Source: URNF01 sp045594105
GTDB lineage: Bacteria; Bacillota; Clostridia; Oscillospirales; Acutalibacteraceae
Reading direction: 5' to 3'
Length of the DNA: 57,332 nt
Assembly (NCBI GenBank): GCA_045594105.1
Contig: JAZNXY010000056.1
Coordinates: 1-57,332 of the forward strand
In this document: positions 17,739 to 26,213 of the stretch, piece by piece
Position numbering within the stretch: the stretch's first letter is position 1
Layout of the letters: every line of letters begins with the position of its first letter
Position numbers and translations under genes: made by a program
The notes under the pieces: model-generated
Databases searched by the model: none
What the model saw: the letters and a program-made list of their open reading frames with translations, nothing else
What the model was told of the DNA's origin: nothing

Positions 17739-18614
17739 GTGGGGATTTTTACATATACCGTGCCGGATGCTTTTGACGGACAGACGGTACAGAACTTTCT
17801 GCGACAGGGCTGTTCTCTTTCGTGGCGTATGGTGGTAAAACTCAAACGTGTGGAAAACGGTATCACGGTAGACGGAGAGCATAAGCGCACCATCGACCGT
17901 GTCAGTGCGGGGCAGACGGTAACTATCTGTATGCCGACCGATGAGGTGCGTATAGAGCCGGTGGATATACCGCTGAGAGTGGCGTATGAGGATGACTATT
18001 TGCTGGTGGTGGATAAGCCACCGTTTTTGGCGGTGCATCCGTCAGCAGGCAAAACCGACCCGACTTTAGCCAATGCCGTAGTGGCATATTTTGAAAAGCA
18101 AGGCACGCCGCTTTCCTTTCGTCCGATCAGTCGTTTAGATCGCAATACGAGCGGGTTGCTGACGGTGGCGAAAAGCAGTCACGTGGCATTTGCACTGACC
18201 GCCAAAACGCAAAAAACGTATATCGCTATCGTCTGCGGGGCATTGTGCGGTGAAGGATGTATCGACCAACCGATACGCATCAAGGAGGGCTGCTGTATCA
18301 CCCGAGAGGTCGGTGAGGGCGGCAAGGAGAGCCGCACCCATTGGCGCTCTCTTGGTACCAACGGACAGTTTTCGGTGGTGGAAATTTGGCTGGAAACAGG
18401 GCGTACGCATCAGATTCGTGTGCACATGTCCTGGCTGGGCTTCCCGCTTGTGGGGGATACCATGTACGGCACCGACGAGAGCTTGGAGCGGCACGCACTG
18501 CATTGTGCACGGCTGACCTTTGCCCATCCTGTCACAGGTAAAGCGATGAACATAGAAAGTCCGCTGCCGCAGGATATGGCGGCGCTCAGAGATGAAATTA
18601 TACAAGGAGAATGA
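17739..18614 (+). CDS. RluA/RluD-family pseudouridine synthase
   Basis: A 291-residue RNA pseudouridine synthase of the RluA family, isomerising uridines in 23S rRNA or tRNA. The start is GTG, behind AAAGGAGG. An S4-like RNA-binding region occupies about 15-65 (QTVQNFLRQGCSLSWRMVVKL). The catalytic motif RLDRNTSG is at 132-139, with Asp134 the nucleophile. LETGRTHQIRVHMSWLGFPLVGD is the second conserved block. Target site cannot be told from sequence. It begins a four-gene run that also ends in a tRNA-modifying enzyme (gluQ). Confidence 0.93.
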   Translation: MGIFTYTVPDAFDGQTVQNFLRQGCSLSWRMVVKLKRVENGITVDGEHKRTIDRVSAGQTVTICMPTDEVRIEPVDIPLRVAYEDDYLLVVDKPPFLAVHPSAGKTDPTLANAVVAYFEKQGTPLSFRPISRLDRNTSGLLTVAKSSHVAFALTAKTQKTYIAIVCGALCGEGCIDQPIRIKEGCCITREVGEGGKESRTHWRSLGTNGQFSVVEIWLETGRTHQIRVHMSWLGFPLVGDTMYGTDESLERHALHCARLTFAHPVTGKAMNIESPLPQDMAALRDEIIQGE

Positions 18615-18617
18615 CAA

Positions 18618-19271
18618 ATGATTAAGGCATGTATTTTCGATATGGACGGTACGGTGTCCAATACCATTAACAGTATTGCCCATTTCGCCAACAACGCACT
18701 TCAAAAGTACGGACTGCACGGCTTTGTCCCTGACGACTATAAAATGATGGTCGGTAACGGTGCGGCTATTCTTGTGCGTCGTATGGTGGAAGGGAACGGC
18801 TGTACCGATGAGGACACCTATCAGAAGGTGCTTAAAGAATATAACGAGACCTATGATGCGGATTTTCTGTATCTGACCGAAGCGTATGAAGGCATTTTGG
18901 ATTTGCTGGACACACTGCGTGAAAAAGGGGTTTATACCGCCGTGCTTTCAAACAAACCGCACAGTACCACCGTGAAGGTGGCAGATGCTCTGTTCGGTGA
19001 CCGTTTTACCCTGTGTTACGGTCAGCGGGAAGGCAAACCCATTAAACCCGACCCGACGGTGCTGAAAGAAATTATGGCGGAGTTGGGTGTCGCTCCCGAG
19101 GAGTGCTTGTATTTTGGCGATACCGGCACCGATATGCAGACCGGTAAAGGCGGCGGATGCTTTACCATCGGTGTGCTTTGGGGATTCCGCTCGGAGCAGG
19201 AATTGTGCGAGAATGGTGCGGATGCGATTATCGGCAAGCCGGATGAGGCATTACAGTATTTGGAGAGATGA
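18618..19271 (+). CDS. HAD-superfamily phosphatase, phosphoglycolate phosphatase-like
   Basis: A 217-residue HAD hydrolase of the Gph/PpaX subfamily. The nucleophile motif is DMDGT (Asp8, Asp10), the cap domain is alpha-helical, motif II is VLSNKPH, the lysine motif is IKPDP and motif III is YFGDTGTDMQTGK. Such enzymes dephosphorylate small molecules such as phosphoglycolate or pyrophosphate; the substrate is not evident. It starts three bases after the preceding stop, behind AAGGAG, and overlaps the next gene's possible start, so it is part of the operon. Confidence 0.88.
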   Translation: MIKACIFDMDGTVSNTINSIAHFANNALQKYGLHGFVPDDYKMMVGNGAAILVRRMVEGNGCTDEDTYQKVLKEYNETYDADFLYLTEAYEGILDLLDTLREKGVYTAVLSNKPHSTTVKVADALFGDRFTLCYGQREGKPIKPDPTVLKEIMAELGVAPEECLYFGDTGTDMQTGKGGGCFTIGVLWGFRSEQELCENGADAIIGKPDEALQYLER

Positions 19272-19273
19272 GT

Positions 19274-20227
19274 ATGAATATTACAGTTATTGGTTGCGGT
19301 CGTTGGGGTTCTTTGATCACTTGGTATCTGGATACGTTGGGACACAGCGTTACGCTGTACGGTCTTAAAGGTACTGCGGAAATGGATCGTTTTTTGAAGG
19401 AACGTAAAAATGATTTGTTGTCGTTGCCTCAGAGCATCGCGCTGTCCACCGATATCGCAGCGGCGAAAACGGCTGATATTATCATCATATCGGTGCCGTC
19501 CCAGAATCTGCGTGCCGTGTTCAAGGATCTGGAACCGCTTGAGCTGCGTGATAAGACTTTCGTATTGTGTATGAAAGGTCTCGAAATTTCAACAGGCAAA
19601 CGTTTGTCACAGGTGGCGGCGGAATTTTTGCATCCCTCCTGTGATCTGGCGGTGTGGTTAGGTCCCGGTCACGTGCAGGATTTTTATGCAGGTATTCCGA
19701 ATTGTATGGTGATAGACAGTGAAAAGGAAACGGTGAAAGACCGGCTTATCACCGCATTTTCGGGACCGTTGATTCGTTTTTATTACGGCGATGACCTGCT
19801 CGGCAACGAAATCGGCGGTGCCGCTAAAAACGTTGTCGGTATTGCGGCAGGTATTTTGGACGGCTTGCATCTTTCTACCCTGAAGGGTGCGCTGATGTCT
19901 CGTGGCACCCGAGAAATTGCCCGCCTTATCGAAGCGCTTGGCGGAAAGCCGCAGTCGGCATACGGGCTTTGTCATTTGGGCGATTATGAAGCCACCTTGT
20001 TTTCTCCCCACAGTCAGAACCGACGGTACGGGGAATGTTTGATTACGGGAGAGGCATACACCAAACTGGCAGAAGGCCATTATACCGTGAAAGCATTGCA
20101 CGACATGGCGGCAAAGCTGCAGGTAGAGCTGCCGATTTGCGAAGCGGTATATATGGTGCTGTATGAAAATACAGATCCCAAAGCCGCCATTGAACAGTTG
20201 TTTGAACGAGAACTCAAAAGGGAGTAG
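19274..20227 (+). CDS. gpsA: NAD(P)-dependent glycerol-3-phosphate dehydrogenase
   Basis: Makes sn-glycerol 3-phosphate from dihydroxyacetone phosphate, the backbone for membrane lipids. About 317 residues, slightly short for GpsA. The dinucleotide-binding motif GCGRWGS is near the N-terminus. Further blocks are VCMKGLEI, WLGPGHVQDFYAGIPNCMV, NEIGGAAKNVVGIAAGILDGL (with the catalytic lysine) and SRGTREIARLIEALGG. WLGPGHV replaces the usual SGPSFA-type block, so it is a somewhat divergent member. I prefer the second ATG (19274) over 19268 because GGAGAG at 19262-19267 is then correctly spaced. Confidence 0.85.
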   Translation: MNITVIGCGRWGSLITWYLDTLGHSVTLYGLKGTAEMDRFLKERKNDLLSLPQSIALSTDIAAAKTADIIIISVPSQNLRAVFKDLEPLELRDKTFVLCMKGLEISTGKRLSQVAAEFLHPSCDLAVWLGPGHVQDFYAGIPNCMVIDSEKETVKDRLITAFSGPLIRFYYGDDLLGNEIGGAAKNVVGIAAGILDGLHLSTLKGALMSRGTREIARLIEALGGKPQSAYGLCHLGDYEATLFSPHSQNRRYGECLITGEAYTKLAEGHYTVKALHDMAAKLQVELPICEAVYMVLYENTDPKAAIEQLFERELKRE

Positions 20228-21160
20228 ATGACCTTGCAAAAAGGAGTGCCTTGCGGACGGTTTGCACCGTCTCCGTCGGGACGGTTGCATCTGGGCAATG
20301 TGTTGTGTGCTATGCTTGCGTGGTTGTCAATACGCAAACAAAACGGCAATATTTTGTTGCGTGTGGAAGACCTGGATACCGCTCGCTGTGCTGACCGTAC
20401 ACGTATTGAACAGATGTTGGATGACCTGCGTTGGTTGGGGCTGACGTGGGACGGTGGGGAAGACCCTTCTACCTACCAAAGTGCCCGCACCGAGATATAT
20501 GCTATGTACTTCGAACGGCTGAAGGCACAAGGACTTGTGTACCCTTGTTACTGTACCCGTGCAGAATTGCACGCAGCATCGGCACCGCACGCTGCGGACG
20601 GTATCCCCATCTACGACGGCAAATGTCGCCGCCTGGCAGATGCGGGCGGTACGCCGCCCGCAGGACGTAATCCTGCATGGCGGATGCGTGTGCCGGACGA
20701 AGTGGTTTCGTTTACCGACGGGGTGCAGGGTGTGTACACCGAAATGTTGGCTGCTGACTGCGGAGACGTATTGCTGCGCCGTTCGGACGGGGTGTTTGCG
20801 TATCAATTGGCGGTGGTGGTGGATGATGCACTGTCAGGTGTCACCGAGGTGGTACGTGGCAGAGATTTGTTGTCCTCGACACCTCGGCAGATATATTTGC
20901 ATCGATTGCTGGGCTTTACACCGCCGCAGTTTTACCATATTCCTCTGTTGACCCGTGCCGACGGCACACGCCTTGCCAAACGGGATGCGGCATTGGACAT
21001 GGGTATACTGCGGGAAACCTATAAAACACCCGAAATGTTGATCGGGAAATTGGCACACACGGCAGGGCTGCTGCATGCCCCTGTGCCGCTTACAATGACC
21101 GAGGTGATACCGCTATTTGATTGGAGTAAGGTATCCAAGAACGATATGGCACTGAAATAA
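20228..21160 (+). CDS. gluQ: Glutamyl-Q tRNA(Asp) synthetase
   Basis: A truncated glutamyl-tRNA synthetase lacking the anticodon-binding domain, which attaches glutamate to queuosine in tRNA-Asp. The 310 residues fit GluQ rather than GltX (about 470-490). The class I signature is RFAPSPSGRLHLGN (11-24); the KMSKS equivalent is RLAKRDAALDMG. A zinc site typical of the family is visible: CYC (Cys107, Cys109) with YDGKC (Tyr129, Cys133). It starts directly after the gpsA stop. Its presence implies that the organism's tRNA-Asp carries queuosine. Confidence 0.88.
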   Translation: MTLQKGVPCGRFAPSPSGRLHLGNVLCAMLAWLSIRKQNGNILLRVEDLDTARCADRTRIEQMLDDLRWLGLTWDGGEDPSTYQSARTEIYAMYFERLKAQGLVYPCYCTRAELHAASAPHAADGIPIYDGKCRRLADAGGTPPAGRNPAWRMRVPDEVVSFTDGVQGVYTEMLAADCGDVLLRRSDGVFAYQLAVVVDDALSGVTEVVRGRDLLSSTPRQIYLHRLLGFTPPQFYHIPLLTRADGTRLAKRDAALDMGILRETYKTPEMLIGKLAHTAGLLHAPVPLTMTEVIPLFDWSKVSKNDMALK

Positions 21161-21165
21161 AAGAG

Positions 21166-21201
21166 AACAACCCCGTTCAACGAACGTTGAACGGGGTTGT
21201 T
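21166..21201. terminator. Bidirectional terminator after gluQ
   Basis: Perfect 17-bp arms (21166-21182 and 21185-21201) with a two-base centre are followed by T-rich sequence on the plus strand. It separates convergent gluQ and the small cysteine-rich gene. Confidence 0.85.
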
Positions 21202-21210
21202 TTTGTGTTA

Positions 21211-21396
21211 TTAGCAGCAGCCGTTACCTACCACGCGCACGCAGTCGTTCTGACAGCCGCAATCGTTGTGGCAGCCACAGCCACCCACGTTAGTATCCTG
21301 TGCACAGCCGCAGCCATTGCCGCAACCGTTGCCCCAGCTGTTACCGCTGAACAGGAACCAGACGATGATAATGAGCCAGAGATTGTTGTTACACAT
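21211..21396 (-). CDS. Small cysteine-rich membrane-anchored peptide
   Basis: A 61-residue peptide starting MCNNNLWLIIIVWFLFSG, a single membrane helix, followed by a tail of repeated Gly-Cys, Asn-Gly-Cys and Asn-Asp-Cys units. It holds 11 cysteines in all. The ATG at 21396 is chosen because GGAGGGGGTGAAAGAT lies directly upstream; an in-frame ATG at 21417 would add seven residues. The pattern recalls small hydrophobic or Cys/Gly-rich peptides of Clostridia, some linked to sporulation (YjcZ-like), but I cannot assign a family. The cysteines could bind metal or cross-link. It lies just downstream of the aromatic amino acid operon. Confidence 0.7.
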   Translation of the reverse strand: MCNNNLWLIIIVWFLFSGNSWGNGCGNGCGCAQDTNVGGCGCHNDCGCQNDCVRVVGNGCC

Positions 21397-21408
21397 ATCT
21401 TTCACCCC

Positions 21409-21429
21409 CTCCTTCAATATATGAAGGAG
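21409..21429 (-). promoter_or_regulatory. Hairpin overlapping the cysteine-rich peptide's ribosome site
   Basis: CTCCTTCA and TGAAGGAG (21409-21416 and 21422-21429) form a perfect 8-bp stem with a five-base loop. On the minus strand it falls between the aroF stop and the peptide start, and its 3' arm includes the GAAGGAG part of the Shine-Dalgarno. No T-run follows, so it is not an ordinary terminator. It may limit translation or mark an RNA processing or end point. Confidence 0.5.
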
Positions 21430-21441
21430 TGAGGCGGAAGG

Positions 21442-22470
21442 TTACAGCAGGTCGGCTATATCGAGAATTAAACGTTCGGTTTTTTCCCAACCGAGACACG
21501 GGTCGGTAATGGATTGGCCGAACACACTGCCGTCCACCTTTTGTGCACCGTCCACAAGATAGCTTTCAATCATAAAACCTTTGACAAGGCGTTTAATATC
21601 ATCGTTATGACGGCAGCTATGCAACACCTCTTTGGCAATGCGCGGCTGTTCGCCGTACTTTTTACCCGAGTTGGAGTGGTTGGTGTCGATGATGACCGCA
21701 GGGTTCACCAAATTGGTGTTGTTGTACAGGTCACACAGGTGAGCAAGGTCCTCATAATGATAGTTGGGGTGTGCGTAACCGTCTGCGTCTACGTAGCCAC
21801 GTAAAATGGCGTGGGTGTGGGGGTTGCCGCTGCTGTGCACCTCCCAGTTGCGATAACAGAAGGTATGTCCGTGTTGTCCTGCGTAAATGGCATTCATCAT
21901 AATGGAAAGATCGCCGCTGGTGGGATTTTTCATGCCCACAGGCACATCCAGACCGCTTGCGGTCAGTCGGTGCTGCTGGTTTTCCACCGAGCGTGCACCC
22001 ACAGCAACATAGGATAAAAGGTCACTTAAATAGCGGTGGTTTTCGGGATACAGCATTTCGTCTGCGCTGCTCATACCGTAATCGGCAAGTGCTTTCATGT
22101 GCAGTTTACGAATGGCAATAACGCCTTTGATGATGTTGGGTTTTTCGTTGGGATCGGGATAGTGTAACATACCTTTATATCCCTCGCCCGTGGTACGTGG
22201 CTTGTTGGTGTAGATGCGGGGAATGATGAGCAGCTTATCCGCCACCTTGTCCTGTACTCTACGCAGCTTTTCAATGTATGCCAGCACCGCATCCTCTCGG
22301 TCAGCGGAGCAGGGGCCGACAACCAACAGTAAACGGTTATCCTTGCCCTCAAAAATGTCTTTTACTTGTTTGTCGATGACCGCTTTTTTCTCAGCGGCTT
22401 CTTCTGACAACGGAAACTGTGCTTTTATCTCCATAGGAATGGGAAGCTTACCCATAAAATCCATACCCAT
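21442..22470 (-). CDS. aroF: 3-deoxy-7-phosphoheptulonate (DAHP) synthase, class I
   Basis: Catalyses the first step of the shikimate pathway, condensing phosphoenolpyruvate with erythrose 4-phosphate. The 342-residue length fits the AroF/G/H type. Characteristic blocks are LLLVVGPCSADRED, IPRIYTNKPRTTGEGYKGM (PEP and metal site), GARSVENQQHRLTASGLDVPVGMKNPTSGD and IDTNHSNSGKKY. No extra regulatory domain is attached; in this class feedback by Phe, Tyr or Trp acts through the N-terminus and loops, and the specificity is not readable here. Although first in the pathway, it is last in the operon. ATG has AAGGAG upstream. Confidence 0.96.
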   Translation of the reverse strand: MGMDFMGKLPIPMEIKAQFPLSEEAAEKKAVIDKQVKDIFEGKDNRLLLVVGPCSADREDAVLAYIEKLRRVQDKVADKLLIIPRIYTNKPRTTGEGYKGMLHYPDPNEKPNIIKGVIAIRKLHMKALADYGMSSADEMLYPENHRYLSDLLSYVAVGARSVENQQHRLTASGLDVPVGMKNPTSGDLSIMMNAIYAGQHGHTFCYRNWEVHSSGNPHTHAILRGYVDADGYAHPNYHYEDLAHLCDLYNNTNLVNPAVIIDTNHSNSGKKYGEQPRIAKEVLHSCRHNDDIKRLVKGFMIESYLVDGAQKVDGSVFGQSITDPCLGWEKTERLILDIADLL

Positions 22471-22484
22471 AGTACATTTCTCCT

Positions 22485-23342
22485 TTACTTTTTATCAAAT
22501 AACGCACGGCGTGCGGTAGAGGTACGCATTGCCTCATACATACCCTGGGCATCGCCCGCTTCAAGCATATTCCGCAGTTCGGTAAAGGTTGCGGAAAAAG
22601 CGTCCATGTGTTTGAGCAACATTTCCTTGTTGCGTAAAAACAATTCGGTCCACATATTTTCGTTGATACGTGCAATACGGGTGAGATCACGGAATGAGTC
22701 ACCTGTATATGCTTCCAGCCCCGGTGTATCGTTGCAGTTCATCAGAGAAATGGCGATGCAGTGGGTAAGCTGTGACAAAAATCCTATCATATCGTCGTGC
22801 TGTTCGGGCGACAGACGGGATACGTTGGCAAAGCCCAATGCCCAACCGAGCTGTTCACAAAACGCAATGACTTCATCGGTGTTTTTGTCGGTCGGTGTGA
22901 CGATGTAGTTTGCATTTTCAAAGATTTTCTCGTCACTGTTTTGTACGCCGTATACTTCTTTACCTGCCATCGGATGTGCGGCGATAAACTCCACATCAGG
23001 ACGTAATAATGCTTGTATCTCATACACGACAGACTTTTTGACACCGGTAACGTCGGTTAAAACGGTGTGTGGCGTAAACAGGTGTTGATACTCTTTTATC
23101 CAGTCGATAAACACCTGTGGATACAGCGCAAACACGATAAGGTCCGCCTCTTTCACCAACACGGGATCGACGGCGGTGCTGCCTGTTTCGATAAAGCCGT
23201 TGCCTATGGCGTAGTTAATGGAGGATTGGTCTTTTGTAATAGCGGTGACACGGAAGCCGCGCTTGGTCAACGCTTTTGCGTAACTGCCTCCGATAAGACC
23301 AAGGCCTACAATAAGAATGTTTGTGTTTTTGGTGAGTGTCAT
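22485..23342 (-). CDS. tyrA: Prephenate dehydrogenase
   Basis: Oxidatively decarboxylates prephenate to 4-hydroxyphenylpyruvate, the tyrosine branch. The 285 residues comprise a Rossmann domain (ILIVGLGLIGGSYAKAL, 9-25) and a helical C-terminal domain with HPMAGKE and LTHCIAISLMN. It has neither a chorismate mutase nor an ACT domain, so mutase activity must come from PheA. Its start overlaps the aroA stop by four bases (ATGA). Confidence 0.94.
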   Translation of the reverse strand: MTLTKNTNILIVGLGLIGGSYAKALTKRGFRVTAITKDQSSINYAIGNGFIETGSTAVDPVLVKEADLIVFALYPQVFIDWIKEYQHLFTPHTVLTDVTGVKKSVVYEIQALLRPDVEFIAAHPMAGKEVYGVQNSDEKIFENANYIVTPTDKNTDEVIAFCEQLGWALGFANVSRLSPEQHDDMIGFLSQLTHCIAISLMNCNDTPGLEAYTGDSFRDLTRIARINENMWTELFLRNKEMLLKHMDAFSATFTELRNMLEAGDAQGMYEAMRTSTARRALFDKK

Positions 23343-24547
23343 ACCTCGGTCACCTCAATTCCAATGGTCCGTAGCTTTTTGAAAAAGTCGGGAAAGCTTT
23401 TGCGTACCGCTTGTGCACCTTGTATTTCGCCACCCGTTAAGGTGAGTAATACCGAGAGTGCCATTACAATACGATGATCGTTATGTCCCTGCAAAGGACG
23501 TGTTGGCGGATGAAAATCGGCGGGGAAAACCACCACTGCATCTTCGTGTACCGTCACCGCAACGCCGAAGGCGGCGAGCTCCTCAGCCATAGCAGCGGCA
23601 CGGTCACTTTCTTTGATTTTCAAGCGACGTGTCCCCGTGAAGATACCGCCGTTTTTTGCGGCCGCCACCGCAAACAGAACAGGTCCTAAATCGGGACAGT
23701 CGGCAATGTGGATAACGGGTGTACCGCAAAGTAAAGAGGCGAAATGCTTTTCGTATACTTTGTCACCCTGTAAGCTGTCAACGGAAAGTCCGTTTACCGT
23801 TACATCACCGCCGAGCACATCCAGTGCCGATAAGAAGGCCGCACCCGAGTAGTCACCTTCCACCGTCATATCGGTGGGGAGATATTGTTGGTTGCCGTCT
23901 ACCCTCAGCGTTTTTTCATCCTGCCACGAGGCACGGATACCGAATGCGTGTAACGCCTGCAAGGTTAGGTCAATATAGGAACGGCTTTCAACGGGAGAGG
24001 TAATGCGGATGGTGCTGTCTCCGTCGAGGAGAGGCAATGCGAACAACAGACCGCTGATAAACTGACTGCTGATGTTGCCCGGCACCGCAAAATCACCGTG
24101 TGACAACCTCCCCTTTACCGTCACCGCTTGATCGGTCTGGGTAAAGGTAAGCGCACGTTCTTTGCACAAGGTTGCATATACGCCCAGCGGTCGGGACAGC
24201 AGCTTCTCGCTGCCCGTAAAAACGGTCTCCTGCGTGCCGAGCAGTGCCAGCGGCAAAAAGAAACGCAATGTACTGCCGCTTTCCCGACAGCAGAGTGGAT
24301 TTTGCGGTGTTGCCGTGCGGGGAGAAACACCGCAAACGGTGACCGTATTGCCTTCTGTTGTCAAGGTGGCACCGAGTGCACGCAGACAGTCAATGGTCGC
24401 CAAAATATCCTCGTTAAAATCAACGTCGTGTATATGACTGATACCGTCGGACAGCCCTGCACATATCAATAAACGGTGTGCCAAGCTCTTGGAAGGCGGT
24501 GCCGACACTGTGCCGCACGCCTTTCCAACCTGTATGTGTATATTCAT
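23339..24547 (-). CDS. aroA: 3-phosphoshikimate 1-carboxyvinyltransferase (EPSP synthase)
   Basis: Transfers the enolpyruvyl group of PEP to shikimate 3-phosphate. The 402 residues are a little shorter than the usual 425-430. Recognisable are the N-terminal SAPPSKSLAHRLLICAGL (here APPSKSLAHR, phosphate and shikimate binding), CRESGSTLRFFLPLALL, VPGNISSQFISGLLFALP, DYSGAAFLSALDV, the RLKIKESDRAAAMAEEL block near the C-terminus, and HNDHRIVMAL. It overlaps aroQ by four bases on its upstream side and tyrA by four on the other. Confidence 0.96.
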   Translation of the reverse strand: MNIHIQVGKACGTVSAPPSKSLAHRLLICAGLSDGISHIHDVDFNEDILATIDCLRALGATLTTEGNTVTVCGVSPRTATPQNPLCCRESGSTLRFFLPLALLGTQETVFTGSEKLLSRPLGVYATLCKERALTFTQTDQAVTVKGRLSHGDFAVPGNISSQFISGLLFALPLLDGDSTIRITSPVESRSYIDLTLQALHAFGIRASWQDEKTLRVDGNQQYLPTDMTVEGDYSGAAFLSALDVLGGDVTVNGLSVDSLQGDKVYEKHFASLLCGTPVIHIADCPDLGPVLFAVAAAKNGGIFTGTRRLKIKESDRAAAMAEELAAFGVAVTVHEDAVVVFPADFHPPTRPLQGHNDHRIVMALSVLLTLTGGEIQGAQAVRKSFPDFFKKLRTIGIEVTEV

Positions 24548-24978
24548 TGGTTTGCCTCACAAAGAATGCCGATAGCGTGTAAATATCCGTCAAATCCTTC
24601 ACCGGTTACGGTAGCGACACAAGCGGAACGGATGTAACTCACTTGTCGGAAGGATTCACGTTCCTCTACCTTGGAAATGTGCACCTCTACGGTAGGGATG
24701 CCGACCGCTTTTACTGCATCCAGAAGGGCAACACTGGTGTGGGTGTAGGCGGCAGGATTGATAACAATGCCGTCGACCCCTTCGCCGTATGCGGCTTGTA
24801 TACGGTCTACAAGGTCGCCTTCGTGGTTGGATTGAAACAGGGTGACAGATACCCCTTTTTTATCACAATATGCGGTGATTGTATCACATAACTCCCGGTA
24901 AGTGCCGTTGCCGTACACCGCCGGCTCCCGAATACCGAGCATATTGAGATTCGGGCCGTTTATAACCAAAATATTCAT
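24544..24978 (-). CDS. aroQ: 3-dehydroquinate dehydratase, type II
   Basis: Removes water from 3-dehydroquinate to give 3-dehydroshikimate. The 144-residue size and motifs fit the type II dodecameric enzyme: INGPNLNMLGIREP (6-19), Tyr in PAVYGNGTY acting as base, the FQSNHEGDLVDRIQ block, VINPAAYTHTSVALLDA and VEVHISKVEERESFR. It is embedded in the operon with four-base overlaps on both sides. Confidence 0.97.
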   Translation of the reverse strand: MNILVINGPNLNMLGIREPAVYGNGTYRELCDTITAYCDKKGVSVTLFQSNHEGDLVDRIQAAYGEGVDGIVINPAAYTHTSVALLDAVKAVGIPTVEVHISKVEERESFRQVSYIRSACVATVTGEGFDGYLHAIGILCEANQ

Positions 24979-26210
24979 TCAAAAAAGCTCCTTTCGACCA
25001 GTGCGGCGACCGCAGAAGCGGTGCCGTTTCCGTCGATAACCGTATCGGCGGTGGCACGGTAGGTGTCATATCGTTCGCAAAACCGTTTTTCGAGTGCTTT
25101 GCGGTCTGCCGACAACGGACGGTCGGGCGTAGAAATCAACAAATCAAGTGCACGGTCCAAAAAGAACAGTTTGCCGTTGGAACGCAGATGATCTACGTTG
25201 TCCTCACGCAACACCGCACCGCCGCCGGTTGCAATAACTGCACCGTTTTTGGTGGAAATATCACGGATAACCGCCGCTTCTGTTTCACGGAATGCCGCTT
25301 CTCCCTGCTCGGCAATTATTGCTGCAGGGGTGACACCTGTTGCCTTCTCGATCTCCTTATCAATGTCAAAAAACGGTCTGCCCAATTTTTCCGCAAGTAA
25401 TTTACCGACGGTGGTTTTTCCGCAGGAGGGCATGCCCGTCAACACGATGTTTTCCTTCTCTTTTTTGATTTGGCGATACACCTTTTCGGCAATGAGCGGA
25501 TCGTATTTGGTATCAAGGAAAAACTCCGATGCCAATACGGCCTGCATCACCAGCATATATAATCCCGCCACCGCAGGGACACCGAGACGTCTTGCGGCTA
25601 ATACCAACGGGGTGCGTAAAGGATTATATACCACGTCTACGACACCTGACAGATGGGGGAATACGGCGGGGTCAATGGCCATGCCCTGTGCGTTGCCGAA
25701 CATGCCGCAGGGGGTGGTGTTGATCAAAATGTCGGTGTCTTTATGGGTGGTGGCTTCGCTGTAGGTAAGGTCGCCTTCGCCCGCCCTTCTGCCGACGGTG
25801 TAAATGACAGCGGCACCCAGATGCTTGGCGACCGCTTTTGCGGTACGGCAGGTGCCGCCCGTGCCGAGAATCAGCACCTTTTTATCTGCGAGCGAAATGC
25901 CCGCTCGTTCAATCATTGCCACCATGCCGCCAAAGTCGGTGTTATAGCCGTACAGCTTGCCGTCTTTGTTGACAACGGTGTTGACCGCACCGATATCCTT
26001 GGCGATATCGCTGATATGATACAGATGCGGAATAACCGCCTGTTTGTACGGAATGGTGACCGTAATGGCATGGAAGTTACGTGCAACCATAAACGCATCC
26101 AGCCGGTCGGTGGGAATTTCCTTGAGTTCAAAGGTGTACGAGGCAAGTGCATTATGAATTTCCGTAGAAAAGCTGTGTTTTAAGTGTTCTCCGATACAAC
26201 CGTATTGCAT
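24975..26210 (-). CDS. aroE-aroK: Fused shikimate dehydrogenase and shikimate kinase
   Basis: One 411-residue reading frame joins two consecutive pathway enzymes. Residues 1 to about 245 are AroE: the shikimate site GEHLKHSFS, TVTIPYK with catalytic Lys56, DIGAVNTVV, YNTDFGG and the NADPH-binding LGTGGTCRTA (115-124). Residues from about 252 are AroK: P-loop GMPSCGKTT (259-267), DIDKEIEKATG, and the shikimate-binding ATGGGAVLRE. The shikimate kinase part (about 160 residues) is full length. The fusion channels dehydroshikimate to shikimate 3-phosphate. A frame error removing a stop is unlikely because the two parts join smoothly through a charged QIKKEKENIVLTG linker. Confidence 0.93.
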   Translation of the reverse strand: MQYGCIGEHLKHSFSTEIHNALASYTFELKEIPTDRLDAFMVARNFHAITVTIPYKQAVIPHLYHISDIAKDIGAVNTVVNKDGKLYGYNTDFGGMVAMIERAGISLADKKVLILGTGGTCRTAKAVAKHLGAAVIYTVGRRAGEGDLTYSEATTHKDTDILINTTPCGMFGNAQGMAIDPAVFPHLSGVVDVVYNPLRTPLVLAARRLGVPAVAGLYMLVMQAVLASEFFLDTKYDPLIAEKVYRQIKKEKENIVLTGMPSCGKTTVGKLLAEKLGRPFFDIDKEIEKATGVTPAAIIAEQGEAAFRETEAAVIRDISTKNGAVIATGGGAVLREDNVDHLRSNGKLFFLDRALDLLISTPDRPLSADRKALEKRFCERYDTYRATADTVIDGNGTASAVAALVERSFFE

Positions 26211-26213
26211 ACT

